From NCBI GenBank assembly GCA_964413425.1, contig CAYPST010000127.1:1-11291 (forward strand): 11,291 nt of DNA, written 5' to 3'. Source of the DNA: DATFLS01 sp964413425. GTDB taxonomy: Bacteria > Fidelibacterota > JAANXI01. The notes under the pieces were generated by a model that saw only the letters and a program-made list of their open reading frames with translations, was not told the origin of the DNA and did not search any database. Both the position numbers and the translations under genes were made by a program. This document shows, piece after piece, positions 1 through 7,500 of the stretch. The stretch's first letter is position 1, and each line of letters begins with the position of its first letter.

Positions 1-48
1 CCTTAGGGAAAGCGATACTTCGCGAAGCTCGTACCGCTCAACTTAGGG
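1..48. repeat. Palindromic dispersed repeat, left copy
   Basis: This 48-base element matches the reverse complement of bases 11236-11283 at 47 of 48 positions; the only difference is C at 34 versus T. Matching stops abruptly at base 48. Its core has arms AGCGATAC (11-18) and GTACCGCT (31-38) around the self-complementary TTCGCGAA (19-26), and CTTAGGG occurs near both ends. The C at 34 spoils one pair of the stem. It lies outside genes, like REP/BIME-type extragenic palindromes. Its left edge coincides with the window edge, so the element may be incomplete. Confidence 0.85.
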
Positions 49-102
49 TGGAGATTGTTAAATACGCGATACCGACCGGGGCGTACCATTCGTCTGCAGT
101 AA

Positions 103-221
103 ATGGAGTGTTCGAAAGGAAATGGTGTGGGATTGCCTGTGCACCCGGAAGCAAATTATCTCCTTTACTTTTTTCTCTGTGTCCAATACAATAGATGTAT
201 TCTCAGGTATGAACACTCCAT
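103..221. repeat. Nested inverted repeats upstream of comEC (possible structured leader or operator region)
   Basis: A perfect 11-bp inverted repeat is formed by ATGGAGTGTTC (103-113) and GAACACTCCAT (211-221), 97 nt apart. Nested inside are AAAGGA (115-120) with TCCTTT (161-166), and AATACA (185-190) with TGTATT (196-201) around a 5-nt loop. Drawn together these give a closing stem and two arms, a three-way-junction shape. A weak GGTG/CACC pairing (124-127/142-145) could sit in the first arm. I recognise no known riboswitch. Either a structured RNA or paired protein-binding sites is possible; no function can be assigned. Confidence 0.4.
164..192 (+). promoter_or_regulatory. Candidate sigma70-type promoter for the comEC operon
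   Basis: TTTACT (164-169) and TACAAT (187-192) are separated by 17 nt. They match the -35 and -10 consensus at 4/6 and 5/6 positions. A start near 199 would give a leader of about 55 nt before the comEC ATG. The -10 overlaps the small palindrome AATACA/TGTATT, which could be an operator. If this is the true start, the full 103-221 fold would not be in the transcript. The call rests on sequence match alone. Confidence 0.35.
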
Positions 222-253
222 CCTCGTGGCATACCTCTCGCTGAATTGTCTCA

Positions 254-2605
254 ATGGACTGGTATCGAAGACGACCGTTATTCTGGTGGGCTCTCTGTTT
301 TCTCATTGGTATGCTGCTGCGGGATTATTTAAACAACACGGTTATCTGGCTGCTAACGGCGGCCACGGTGTCTCTACTTCTTATATTCATCTTCCGGAGA
401 CAGGATGCACTCCTGTTCGGAGTATTGATAGGGAGTTTGATTCTTTCCGGTAGCTTCAGACGCCAGCACTCTGTCAAGGCGCCCGCGGAGTTACTTGCAC
501 ACCTGGCGGATTCTTCCTCTCAGGTGATCTATACCGGGATCATAGGCCAGGTGGATACCACCGGACGATACGCTCTAAGAGTGGAGACCCGACCATATAG
601 GATTTATAATCGATACATCGAAGCACAGCCCGTGGAAATATGGTTGCCGAAACAGGTGGATGTTCCTTCACCCCATGACACAATTGTGTGTGTCGGACAA
701 TTTCAACGTTTTCCACCGGCCAGAAACCCCGGGGCGTTTGATTATCGGAAGTATCAGATGAAGCGCCAGAGATATTTTCAACTTCGGGTGCAATTTCCCT
801 GGGAGGTCCGGATTCGTCCGGGTGAGCAGCCGTTGTTGCAAGCAATTATCGCAAAAAGCAGAAGAGCGATTCTCAGTATTTTTCAGGAGAATTTATCCCC
901 CACCTCCGCTGATTTTGCGGCGGCAATCGTTCTGGGCGAACGCAAGCTGGTCGATGAGAACTTACTTGAGATCTACAGCTCCCTGGGGCTTATCCATGTG
1001 ATGGCGGTGAGTGGTCTGCATGTGGGGTTTGTGGTGCTGATATTGATGGTTGGGGCGCAACTGACTCGCCTGAAGTTGCCATTGAGAGTGGTGCTGGTTA
1101 TGCTGGGATTGGCGTTCTATGCCGCGCTTGTTGAATTCAGGCCTTCGGTGGTGCGGGCTTCGGTAATGGCGTCCGGGTTTCTCATTGCGCTCGCGTCCCA
1201 GCGGCGGTATGATCTGTTGAATATTCTGGGCTTTGCCGGCTTGAGTATCCTGGTAGTCCAGCCGCTCCAACTGTATCAGCTGGGTTTTCAGTTATCATTT
1301 CTTGCGGTGCTGGGTATCATCTTGATTTCGGAGCGATTGGTGGACATACTTGAAGATTTCGGCTTTCCGATTACGGAAGCAAATGCGGGAGTTCGCTGGA
1401 CAGGAGGTATGATTGTCGTTTCCTTTGCCGCTTTTCTCGGTACGGTTCCCATCACAGCGTATCACTTTCATATCATACCAATCTGGGGTGTCCTGTTCAA
1501 TCTGCTCGTCGTCCCGGCTATCGGATTCATTGTCATCTGTATATTCACACTTGTTTTCGCCTCGCTCGTCTGGACACAGCTGGGTGTGATGTACGCTGCT
1601 CTGCCGGAAGTCTCCATCCGGCTGCTTCATAATGGGTTAGAGTTCTTCGATGGAATCGGCTTTCAGGCAATCCGGATACCATCGTATTCCGGACTGGCAG
1701 TCGTTTTACTGTACGGTGCCATACTGGGATTCGTTTTCTGGCGGTATACTGTAGTGAAGCGTTTTGTTGTGTATGGCGTCCTGGTGGGACTCAATGTGTG
1801 GTTGCTTTTTGCGCCGAAATCCTCGCCGGAATTGCTGGTCACCTTTTTCGACGTAGGACAGGGAGACGGCGCACTGGTGGAATTATCGGGAAGGGGGTAT
1901 CTGCTGGTCGATGCCGGAAAACGATCCTTGGAAAGTGATGATGGGACAGACGTCATCTTACCCTATCTGCAATCCCGGGGCATCCGGTCTCTTGATATTC
2001 TGGCGGTCTCGCATTTTGACGCGGATCACGCGGGCGGCGTCCCGGCACTGTTGCAAAATATGCCGGTGAATGAAATCTGGTATGCCGCACGGAGCGACAC
2101 CTCGCCTCTCTTCAAAGAGATCATTGCACTGGCCAATGAACATCATACACGTCTTCGTCCGATACAGGCAGGGTTTGATACATCACTGGGGCGCTTGAAA
2201 ATTCGCACCCTGTATCCGGTGGGAATTCGTTTGAATGAGAGCCGGAATGACCATTCCCTGGTCCAGCGGCTCATATTCGGAGAGACCTCGGTATTATTCA
2301 CCGGCGATATCGGCAAGGAGGTGGAACGATACCTGCTTCCGTACGAATCGGAGTTGAGATCGGAGGTCTTGAAAGTCCCGCATCACGGGAGCAATACCTC
2401 TTCATTGAATGAGTTTATTCGGTCGGTGGATCCCGCTTGTGCTGTGATTTCGGTGGGAGCGGGCAATAAGTTCAATTTACCATCAACAGTGGTACTGCGA
2501 CGATATGCCGCATCAAAGTCCAGACTGCTTTTGACTTCAAAGGAGGGAGCAGTGCTCTTTAAATCAGAGGGGAATGGCTGGCAGCGCGTGAGGTGGCGGA
2601 AGTGA
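254..2605 (+). CDS. ComEC/Rec2-type DNA internalisation channel protein
   Basis: ComEC is the polytopic inner-membrane protein that carries single-stranded DNA into the cytoplasm during natural transformation. At 783 aa this copy is full length with the usual three parts. First comes an N-terminal membrane pair and OB-like DUF4131 region, with the typical NPGAFDY segment from residue 158. Next is the Competence membrane domain with the hallmark MAVSGLHVG (250-258) and many hydrophobic segments. Last is a C-terminal metallo-beta-lactamase-like domain with FDVGQGDG (D533), HFDADH (587-592), LFTGDI and a late VPHHGS. The metal-ligand motifs look intact, so the domain may be catalytically competent. 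ATG 254 is the first in-frame start after a TGA at 242-244; no convincing Shine-Dalgarno precedes it. It leads a likely five-gene operon, 68 nt ahead of the next gene. No other competence gene is in the window, so transformation itself is not shown. Confidence 0.93.
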   Translation: MDWYRRRPLFWWALCFLIGMLLRDYLNNTVIWLLTAATVSLLLIFIFRRQDALLFGVLIGSLILSGSFRRQHSVKAPAELLAHLADSSSQVIYTGIIGQVDTTGRYALRVETRPYRIYNRYIEAQPVEIWLPKQVDVPSPHDTIVCVGQFQRFPPARNPGAFDYRKYQMKRQRYFQLRVQFPWEVRIRPGEQPLLQAIIAKSRRAILSIFQENLSPTSADFAAAIVLGERKLVDENLLEIYSSLGLIHVMAVSGLHVGFVVLILMVGAQLTRLKLPLRVVLVMLGLAFYAALVEFRPSVVRASVMASGFLIALASQRRYDLLNILGFAGLSILVVQPLQLYQLGFQLSFLAVLGIILISERLVDILEDFGFPITEANAGVRWTGGMIVVSFAAFLGTVPITAYHFHIIPIWGVLFNLLVVPAIGFIVICIFTLVFASLVWTQLGVMYAALPEVSIRLLHNGLEFFDGIGFQAIRIPSYSGLAVVLLYGAILGFVFWRYTVVKRFVVYGVLVGLNVWLLFAPKSSPELLVTFFDVGQGDGALVELSGRGYLLVDAGKRSLESDDGTDVILPYLQSRGIRSLDILAVSHFDADHAGGVPALLQNMPVNEIWYAARSDTSPLFKEIIALANEHHTRLRPIQAGFDTSLGRLKIRTLYPVGIRLNESRNDHSLVQRLIFGETSVLFTGDIGKEVERYLLPYESELRSEVLKVPHHGSNTSSLNEFIRSVDPACAVISVGAGNKFNLPSTVVLRRYAASKSRLLLTSKEGAVLFKSEGNGWQRVRWRK

Positions 2606-2673
2606 CGAAAATGGCCTCGCCACACTTTTATCGTGTTTTCTCTTGAGTATCAGTTCGATGGTGGATAATTTTC

Positions 2674-3645
2674 ATGCCAATGGAATTTCAGGCATTCGAA
2701 CAGAAATTACGCAAGAAGGGCTATCACGGCATTGCCGGGATTGATGAAGCCGGCCGCGGACCGCTGGCAGGGCCAGTGGTGGCCGCGGCGGTGGTGCTTG
2801 GACAGGATATTCCTGATGGTATAGCCGACAGCAAGCAGTTATCCGAGAAGCGGCGGGAAAAACTTTATACCGAGCTGACATCCGGAGACTGCGATTACGG
2901 CATCGGGATTGTGGAACAATCCGAAATCGATAAGATGAACATTTTGCAGGCGACGGTGGCGGCAATGAAAAAGGCGATTGGCACCCTTGAGTCGCCGCCG
3001 GAATTTCTGCTGGTCGACGGGAAATACCTGCCTCAGTTCATCTATCCGGCAAAAGCTATTACCGACGGGGATGCCCGCTGCCGGTCCATTGCGGCGGCCT
3101 CTATTCTCGCCAAGGTGACCAGAGATCGGATTATGCAGCAGCTGGATTCGGTGTTTCCACAATACGGGTTCGCTCGAAATAAAGGATACGGAACACGCGA
3201 GCATCTGGAGGCGATCGTACAATACGGTCCGACCCCACTCCACCGCTTAACCTTCGGTGGTGTGCGGGAACACCTCCCCAAGCTGCGCAAAGAGAAGAAA
3301 GCGCTGGGGAAATGGGGCGAAGACTACGCCTGCTTCTATCTCTGGAAAAAAGGAGCAACCATTATCCGGCGAAATTACCACGCCGGCAGCCAGGCAGAGC
3401 TGGATATTGTCGCAATGTTACACGGCCGGCTGCGCTTTATCGAGGTGAAAACCGGCTCTTCCAGAGATTTCAGCCCTCCGGAAGACTGGGTGGATGATTA
3501 TAAACAGGAAAAAATATTTGAAGCCTCCGAATATTTCCTGTACAACCATCAGGAGTATCAGGGCATTCCCTGTCAGTTCGATATGGCAGCCATTGAAGTA
3601 ACCAATGCCGAAACCATGATCCGGTATTTCGAGAATGCTTTTTAA
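2674..3645 (+). CDS. Fused ribonuclease HII - YraN (UPF0102) nuclease-like protein
   Basis: Residues 1 to about 205 are RNase HII, which cuts the RNA strand of RNA-DNA hybrids and starts removal of misincorporated ribonucleotides. The acidic catalytic set is present: D24-E25 in the DEAGRGPLAGP motif, D115 in LLVDGK and D133 in DGDAR, followed by AAASILAKVTRDR and GYGT. RNase HII normally stops about here (HRLTF at 190-194). Instead the frame continues into residues 210-323, a YraN/UPF0102 domain: GKWGEDYA (212-219), AELDIVA (E242, D244) and FIEVKTG (E257, K259), the PD-(D/E)xK-like core of this family. YraN is usually a separate protein of about 120 aa, often encoded next to rnhB, so the fusion joins neighbouring genes. 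Small departures are Ala for the usual Gly before E242 and Gly for the usual Arg after K259. GGTGG upstream is a weak ribosome site; ATG 2680 is an alternative start. The end overlaps ggt by 11 nt. The role of the YraN half is inferred only. Confidence 0.92.
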   Translation: MPMEFQAFEQKLRKKGYHGIAGIDEAGRGPLAGPVVAAAVVLGQDIPDGIADSKQLSEKRREKLYTELTSGDCDYGIGIVEQSEIDKMNILQATVAAMKKAIGTLESPPEFLLVDGKYLPQFIYPAKAITDGDARCRSIAAASILAKVTRDRIMQQLDSVFPQYGFARNKGYGTREHLEAIVQYGPTPLHRLTFGGVREHLPKLRKEKKALGKWGEDYACFYLWKKGATIIRRNYHAGSQAELDIVAMLHGRLRFIEVKTGSSRDFSPPEDWVDDYKQEKIFEASEYFLYNHQEYQGIPCQFDMAAIEVTNAETMIRYFENAF

Positions 3646-5374
3646 CCGTCAGTTATTGCACAGGACTTCTTCTATCCCTGGGAGAATCAGTCTCGTATTC
3701 TCCTGTCTAATCTTCGCTCTCACTGCGGCGGGACAGCAATCCGATTCCTTTGAAAATGGAGTTGTCACCTCTTCATCGCAGTACGCATCCGACATCGGGA
3801 TTGAGGTGCTGCGAGAAGGTGGGAATGCAGTAGATGCTGCGGTGGCTGTGGCGTATACGCTGGCGGTCACTCATCCTGCTGCCGGGAATATTGGCGGCGG
3901 TGGATTTATGGTGCTCTATCAGAAGACCGGTGTGCGCACCGCAATCGATTACCGGGAAACGGCTCCTGAGAACGCGACCAGAGATATGTATCTGGACGAT
4001 GAAGGCCAGGTCATCACCCGGCTCAGCAGAGTCGGACCCAAAGCCTCCGGCGTTCCGGGAACGGTAGCGGGATTATCCTATGCATTGGAGCGATATGGAA
4101 CTCTGCCGCTGGAAATTCTCATGGCACCTGCTATCCAGCTTGCCAGAGATGGATTTGTGGTCAGTGAACGACTGGCTCGATCCTTAAACAGTCACCGGGA
4201 GTATCTCAGCAAAAATATGCTTGCCCGGTATATTTATGTCCCGCCGGATACCATCGGGAGCGGCGACATCCTGAAACTGCCCCATCTGGCGGAAACCCTG
4301 GAACTGATTGCTGAAGAAGGTCCGACCGCATTTTACGAAGGACGCATTGCCGATAATATTGTCGAAACCATGCAGATGTTCGGAGGCTTAATCACCAGGG
4401 AGGATCTGGCTTCCTATCAGGTGAGGGAGCGCGACGTGATTCACGGCGTTTACCGGGGCTACGATATGTATTCGATGCCTCCGCCCAGCTCCGGCGGAAT
4501 TGCCGTCACCGGAATTCTGGGGATCCTGGAAGCATTTCCGATTGCCGAATGGGGGCACAATTCGGCGAAGACTCTGCATTTCAAGACCGAAGCGGAGCGC
4601 CATATCTATGCCGATCGCAATTACTTTTTAGGGGATCCTGATTTTGTCGACTTGCCGGTTGACGTGTTCACTTCCCCAACCTATTACAGATATCTTCGCT
4701 CGCTTATGCAATCAACGGCGACACCCAGTTCGGCAGTCGATCACCTCACCTGGGAAACCATCGATTCCCTGCAAGCCTGGATCCCCGAGCATGAGGAGAC
4801 CACCCATTTTTCCGTTATTGATAAGGACGGGAATGCGGTGAGCAATACTTATACGCTCAATGGCGCCTATGGTGCCGGTTACGCAGTAGTGGAATCGGGA
4901 TTTTTAATGAATAATGAAATGGATGATTTCAGTGCCAAGCCGGGCGTCCCGAACATGTACGGGCTGATCGGAGCCGAAGCCAACGCTATCGAACCGGGTA
5001 AACGGATGCTCAGTTCCATGTCACCAACCATCGTGACGAAAGACGGCAAACCGGTCTTAATAACCGGAACACCGGGCGGCTCCACCATTATCACCACCAC
5101 GGCGCAGATCATTATGAACGTCATCGATCACAACATGCCGATTCACGAGGCAGTGGCAGCTCCGAGGGTGCATTCCCAATGGCTGCCGGATTATATCTCC
5201 ATGGAGCCGGCTGCGATTAATCCCCTGGATCAGGTGTTGTTGCAGCATGCGGGGCACACCATCAGAGAGCGTTCGTCAATCGGGGAAGCCAATTCCATTT
5301 ATATCGATCCCGGGAGTGAACTCCGATATTCCGGTGCAGACGCGACCAGGGGCGGAACAGCGGCAGGATATTAA
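3635..5374 (+). CDS. ggt: Gamma-glutamyltranspeptidase / glutathione hydrolase
   Basis: GGT is an Ntn-hydrolase that removes or transfers the gamma-glutamyl group of glutathione and related compounds, normally outside the cytoplasmic membrane. The precursor is 579 aa, the usual size. An N-terminal signal peptide is visible (basic start, hydrophobic ISLVFSCLIFALTAA near 19-32), so export is expected. Family motifs include GGNAVDAAVA, the substrate-binding Arg in DYRETAP (R107), a lid-loop-like NEMDDFSAKPGVPNMYG, MLSSMSP and TGTPGGS. Self-cleavage should fall before Thr389 in EETTHFSV, giving large and small subunits with Thr389 as nucleophile. The C-terminus ends with the typical GGTAAGY. The start overlaps the preceding gene by 11 nt, and the next gene begins 2 nt after the stop, so translation is probably coupled. 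The protein looks intact. Confidence 0.95.
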   Translation: MLFNRQLLHRTSSIPGRISLVFSCLIFALTAAGQQSDSFENGVVTSSSQYASDIGIEVLREGGNAVDAAVAVAYTLAVTHPAAGNIGGGGFMVLYQKTGVRTAIDYRETAPENATRDMYLDDEGQVITRLSRVGPKASGVPGTVAGLSYALERYGTLPLEILMAPAIQLARDGFVVSERLARSLNSHREYLSKNMLARYIYVPPDTIGSGDILKLPHLAETLELIAEEGPTAFYEGRIADNIVETMQMFGGLITREDLASYQVRERDVIHGVYRGYDMYSMPPPSSGGIAVTGILGILEAFPIAEWGHNSAKTLHFKTEAERHIYADRNYFLGDPDFVDLPVDVFTSPTYYRYLRSLMQSTATPSSAVDHLTWETIDSLQAWIPEHEETTHFSVIDKDGNAVSNTYTLNGAYGAGYAVVESGFLMNNEMDDFSAKPGVPNMYGLIGAEANAIEPGKRMLSSMSPTIVTKDGKPVLITGTPGGSTIITTTAQIIMNVIDHNMPIHEAVAAPRVHSQWLPDYISMEPAAINPLDQVLLQHAGHTIRERSSIGEANSIYIDPGSELRYSGADATRGGTAAGY

Positions 5375-5376
5375 GT

Positions 5377-6282
5377 ATGAACCAGATCACCGATATTCCA
5401 GGGATTAAGGTGGGACACAGCACTCATGAAGCAGGGAGGACCGGATGCACGGTGCTTCTCTGTGAGGATGGTGCTGTTGCAGGAGTGGATGTCCGTGGCT
5501 CGGCACCCGGCACGCTGGAGATTGAGGTGTTGAAGCCAGTCCGGCTGGTGCCGAAAATCAACGGGCTGTTTTTTACCGGTGGAAGTGCGCTCGGACTTCC
5601 GGCTGTGAAAGGTGTCTTGCAGTACCTGAGAGAACGAGGAATCGGCTATGATACCGGAAATACCAGAATCCCTGTTGTACCCGGTGCGGTTATCTATGAT
5701 ATCACCTCTGATTCGGAGCCGGTTATTCCTGATGATACTATGGCCTACCAGGCGGCAAATAGGGCAAGTGATGGGCAGATATCAGAGGGAAGGGTCGGTG
5801 CCGGGACCGGGGCGACGGTGGGGAATATTCACGGTCCGGATCTCACCAGACGGGGCGGAGTGGCTACCAGTGCCGCCACCACCGAAGACGATATACAGGT
5901 CGGGGTCCTGGTCGTGGCGAATCCGTTCGGAGGCATTTTCAATCCCTGGGAGAATACGTGGGTGGTCGGTCAGGAATCATTGCAGGAGAGTCTACTCTAC
6001 CGGCAGCCGGAGAATCTCTGGGAAACGAATACCACTCTGGTGGCAATCGCAACGGATGCGAACCTCACCAAGGAACACTGCATGAAGGTTGCACAAATGG
6101 CACAGGACGGACTGGCCAGAGTAGTCATTCCCTCCCATACCATGTTCGACGGGGATCTGTCGGTAGCCCTTTCCCTGGGACAGAAAACCGGTGATTTGAA
6201 CGGGATAGGACATCTGGCAGCCCGATTGACCGCCCGCTGCATCTTACGAGCAGTGGAACTCTCCAACAGGGAGGAAGTTTAA
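5377..6282 (+). CDS. P1 family peptidase (DmpA/NylC-like, MEROPS S58)
   Basis: This 301-aa protein matches the P1/S58 family, self-processing N-terminal-nucleophile hydrolases that include DmpA (L-aminopeptidase/D-esterase), beta-aminopeptidases and the nylon-oligomer hydrolase NylC. Typical stretches are the start TDIPGIKVGH, DVRGSAPGT, FFTGGSALGL, GRVGAGTGATVG and the late IPSHTMFDGD. Autocleavage is expected between Asn218 and Thr219 in NTTLVAIATDA, making Thr219 the nucleophile of the small subunit. No signal peptide is seen, so a cytoplasmic location is likely. AGGA at 5365-5368 lies 8 nt before the ATG, inside the end of ggt, and the intergenic gap is only 2 nt, which implies co-translation. 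The substrate cannot be read from sequence; short peptides, D- or beta-amino acid amides and cyclic amides are all known in the family. Confidence 0.9.
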   Translation: MNQITDIPGIKVGHSTHEAGRTGCTVLLCEDGAVAGVDVRGSAPGTLEIEVLKPVRLVPKINGLFFTGGSALGLPAVKGVLQYLRERGIGYDTGNTRIPVVPGAVIYDITSDSEPVIPDDTMAYQAANRASDGQISEGRVGAGTGATVGNIHGPDLTRRGGVATSAATTEDDIQVGVLVVANPFGGIFNPWENTWVVGQESLQESLLYRQPENLWETNTTLVAIATDANLTKEHCMKVAQMAQDGLARVVIPSHTMFDGDLSVALSLGQKTGDLNGIGHLAARLTARCILRAVELSNREEV

Positions 6283-6312
6283 TCTGGCAGTGAACAGGAG
6301 ACCCCCAAAGAT

Positions 6313-6318
6313 AAAGGA
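6313..6318 (+). promoter_or_regulatory. Ribosome binding site deciding the lepB GTG start
   Basis: AAAGGA lies 6 nt before GTG 6325, the best spaced ribosome site in the 42-nt gap. It supports GTG as the start. The overlapping ATG at 6323 is in another frame. Confidence 0.6.
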
Positions 6319-6324
6319 CTGAAT

Positions 6325-7233
6325 GTGAGCACAGAAAAAGACAGAAGGCCAAGAGCAACTGGTGAATCCTCCACTGGTAAAGGCACAACACCATCTTCAA
6401 AAAAGAAACGGATTTTACACGAAGTCAAATCCATCGGGTTAATCATTATTATCGCCCTGTTTATCCGATCGACCATTATTGAGGCATATCAGGTGCCGAC
6501 CGGATCAATGGAAAATACTATCCTGGTTGGTGACTTTGTGCTGGGGAATAAGTTCATTTATGGTGTCCGCACTCCCGATTGGATTGGAATACCGTTTACC
6601 GAATTCGGATTTCATATTCCCAGCTGGCGGACTCCTCCCCTGGATTTGCCTGAACAAGGGGATGTGTTCATCTTTCAATACCCGTTACATGACCGGACCA
6701 ATTATATTAAACGGTTGGTGGCTGAACCGGGAATGACAGTGGAAATCCGGAATAAAGTGCTCTACGTCGACGGCGAACGGTTTAACAATTCCGAAAACAC
6801 CAAATTCACCAGCAGAAGTGTCAAACCCCGGCACTGGCAGGATCCGAACATCTTTCCTCCCGGTTACGGAAACAAGGATAATTACGGCCCCTTTCCCATC
6901 CCCCAGACGGGAGATGTATATCAGGTGGAAGACTATCCGGTTGAACTTATAAAATACCTCGCCATTCAGGATGGGCATGACTTCCTCTTCCGGAACGGTC
7001 AGATGTACATTGACGGGAATCCGGCAGACCGATACGTCGTTGAGCAGGATTACTATTTTGCAATGGGGGACAACAGAGATAACAGCTGGGACAGCCGATA
7101 CTGGGGACCGGTCCCGGAAGACAACATCCTTGGCAAGGGAATGATCACGTATTTCTCAATCAATAAGAACGTTCCGCTGTACCAACTCTTTAAAAAAATC
7201 CGCTGGAGCAGAATCGGCCATCTTGTAAGGTAA
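6325..7233 (+). CDS. lepB: Signal peptidase I (leader peptidase)
   Basis: Type I signal peptidase removes signal peptides from exported proteins at the outer face of the cytoplasmic membrane. The 302-aa protein begins with a charged cytoplasmic tail rich in Ser, Thr and Lys (to about residue 36). One membrane segment follows (SIGLIIIIALFIRSTII, about 36-52). The Ser-Lys catalytic dyad is visible: Ser61 in VPTGSM and Lys129 in YIKRLVA. The conserved box GDNRDNS (248-254), followed by DSRYWGPV, is intact. Start codon is GTG with AAAGGA 6 nt upstream. It closes the comEC-to-lepB run and is followed by a hairpin at 7292-7321. It would act on the predicted signal peptides of GGT and of the redoxin encoded at 9744. 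Confidence 0.95.
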   Translation: MSTEKDRRPRATGESSTGKGTTPSSKKKRILHEVKSIGLIIIIALFIRSTIIEAYQVPTGSMENTILVGDFVLGNKFIYGVRTPDWIGIPFTEFGFHIPSWRTPPLDLPEQGDVFIFQYPLHDRTNYIKRLVAEPGMTVEIRNKVLYVDGERFNNSENTKFTSRSVKPRHWQDPNIFPPGYGNKDNYGPFPIPQTGDVYQVEDYPVELIKYLAIQDGHDFLFRNGQMYIDGNPADRYVVEQDYYFAMGDNRDNSWDSRYWGPVPEDNILGKGMITYFSINKNVPLYQLFKKIRWSRIGHLVR

Positions 7234-7291
7234 ATGTATCTGATTGCTGCAGCATATGTCAGACTCAAACAAAGCCAACGCACCGGAGAAG

Positions 7292-7321
7292 AAATGAGCG
7301 GGATATGCCTTCCGCTCATTT
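7292..7321 (+). terminator. Likely transcription terminator after lepB
   Basis: AAATGAGCGG (7292-7301) and CCGCTCATTT (7312-7321) form a perfect 10-bp stem with a 10-nt loop, 58 nt after the lepB stop. The following bases TCATTATAT are U/A-rich but lack a strong U-run, so termination may be only partial. The position suits the end of the comEC-lepB operon. Confidence 0.6.
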
Positions 7322-7340
7322 TCATTATATAGATGTCAAC

Positions 7341-7436
7341 TCTGCATCTCTGCCCGGATTGCAGACTGTTCGCAGATACGTATTCATTGTCAGCAGAGAT
7401 GATTCAGTCAGGGATAACGAGGCGCCCTTGATCTGC
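7341..7436. promoter_or_regulatory. Cluster of TCTGC/GCAGA words upstream of hemW
   Basis: The 267-nt gap between lepB and hemW holds no gene. After the terminator, TCTGC or its complement GCAGA occurs at 7341-7345, 7349-7353, 7361-7365, 7372-7376, 7393-7397 and 7432-7436. Two copies are part of a perfect 9-bp inverted repeat, CATCTCTGC (7345-7353) with GCAGAGATG (7393-7401). TTGCAG (7359-7364) and TATTCA (7381-7386), 16 nt apart, form a poor promoter match between the arms. A regulator-binding region for the hemW unit is possible but unproven. Confidence 0.25.
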
Positions 7437-7500
7437 TTTGCAGTCATTGTCTGAAGCAACTGAAAATCAGATAATTCAGTAATTCACCTCTGGAATATAT

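Noticed and set aside
103..453. Open frame of 116 codons upstream of and overlapping comEC
   Set aside because: It covers the inverted-repeat region, overlaps comEC out of frame for 200 nt, has low-complexity composition and no recognisable domain.
2839..3243. Minus-strand frames of 60-210 codons opposite comEC, RNase HII, hemW and the patatin gene
   Set aside because: All lie opposite well-supported genes, lack recognisable motifs and are compositional shadows.
3635..3740. Lipoprotein signal (Cys24 in VFSC) in GGT
   Set aside because: The residues before the Cys do not fit a lipobox, and the hydrophobic stretch continues past it. A conventional signal peptide with cleavage near residue 32 is more likely.
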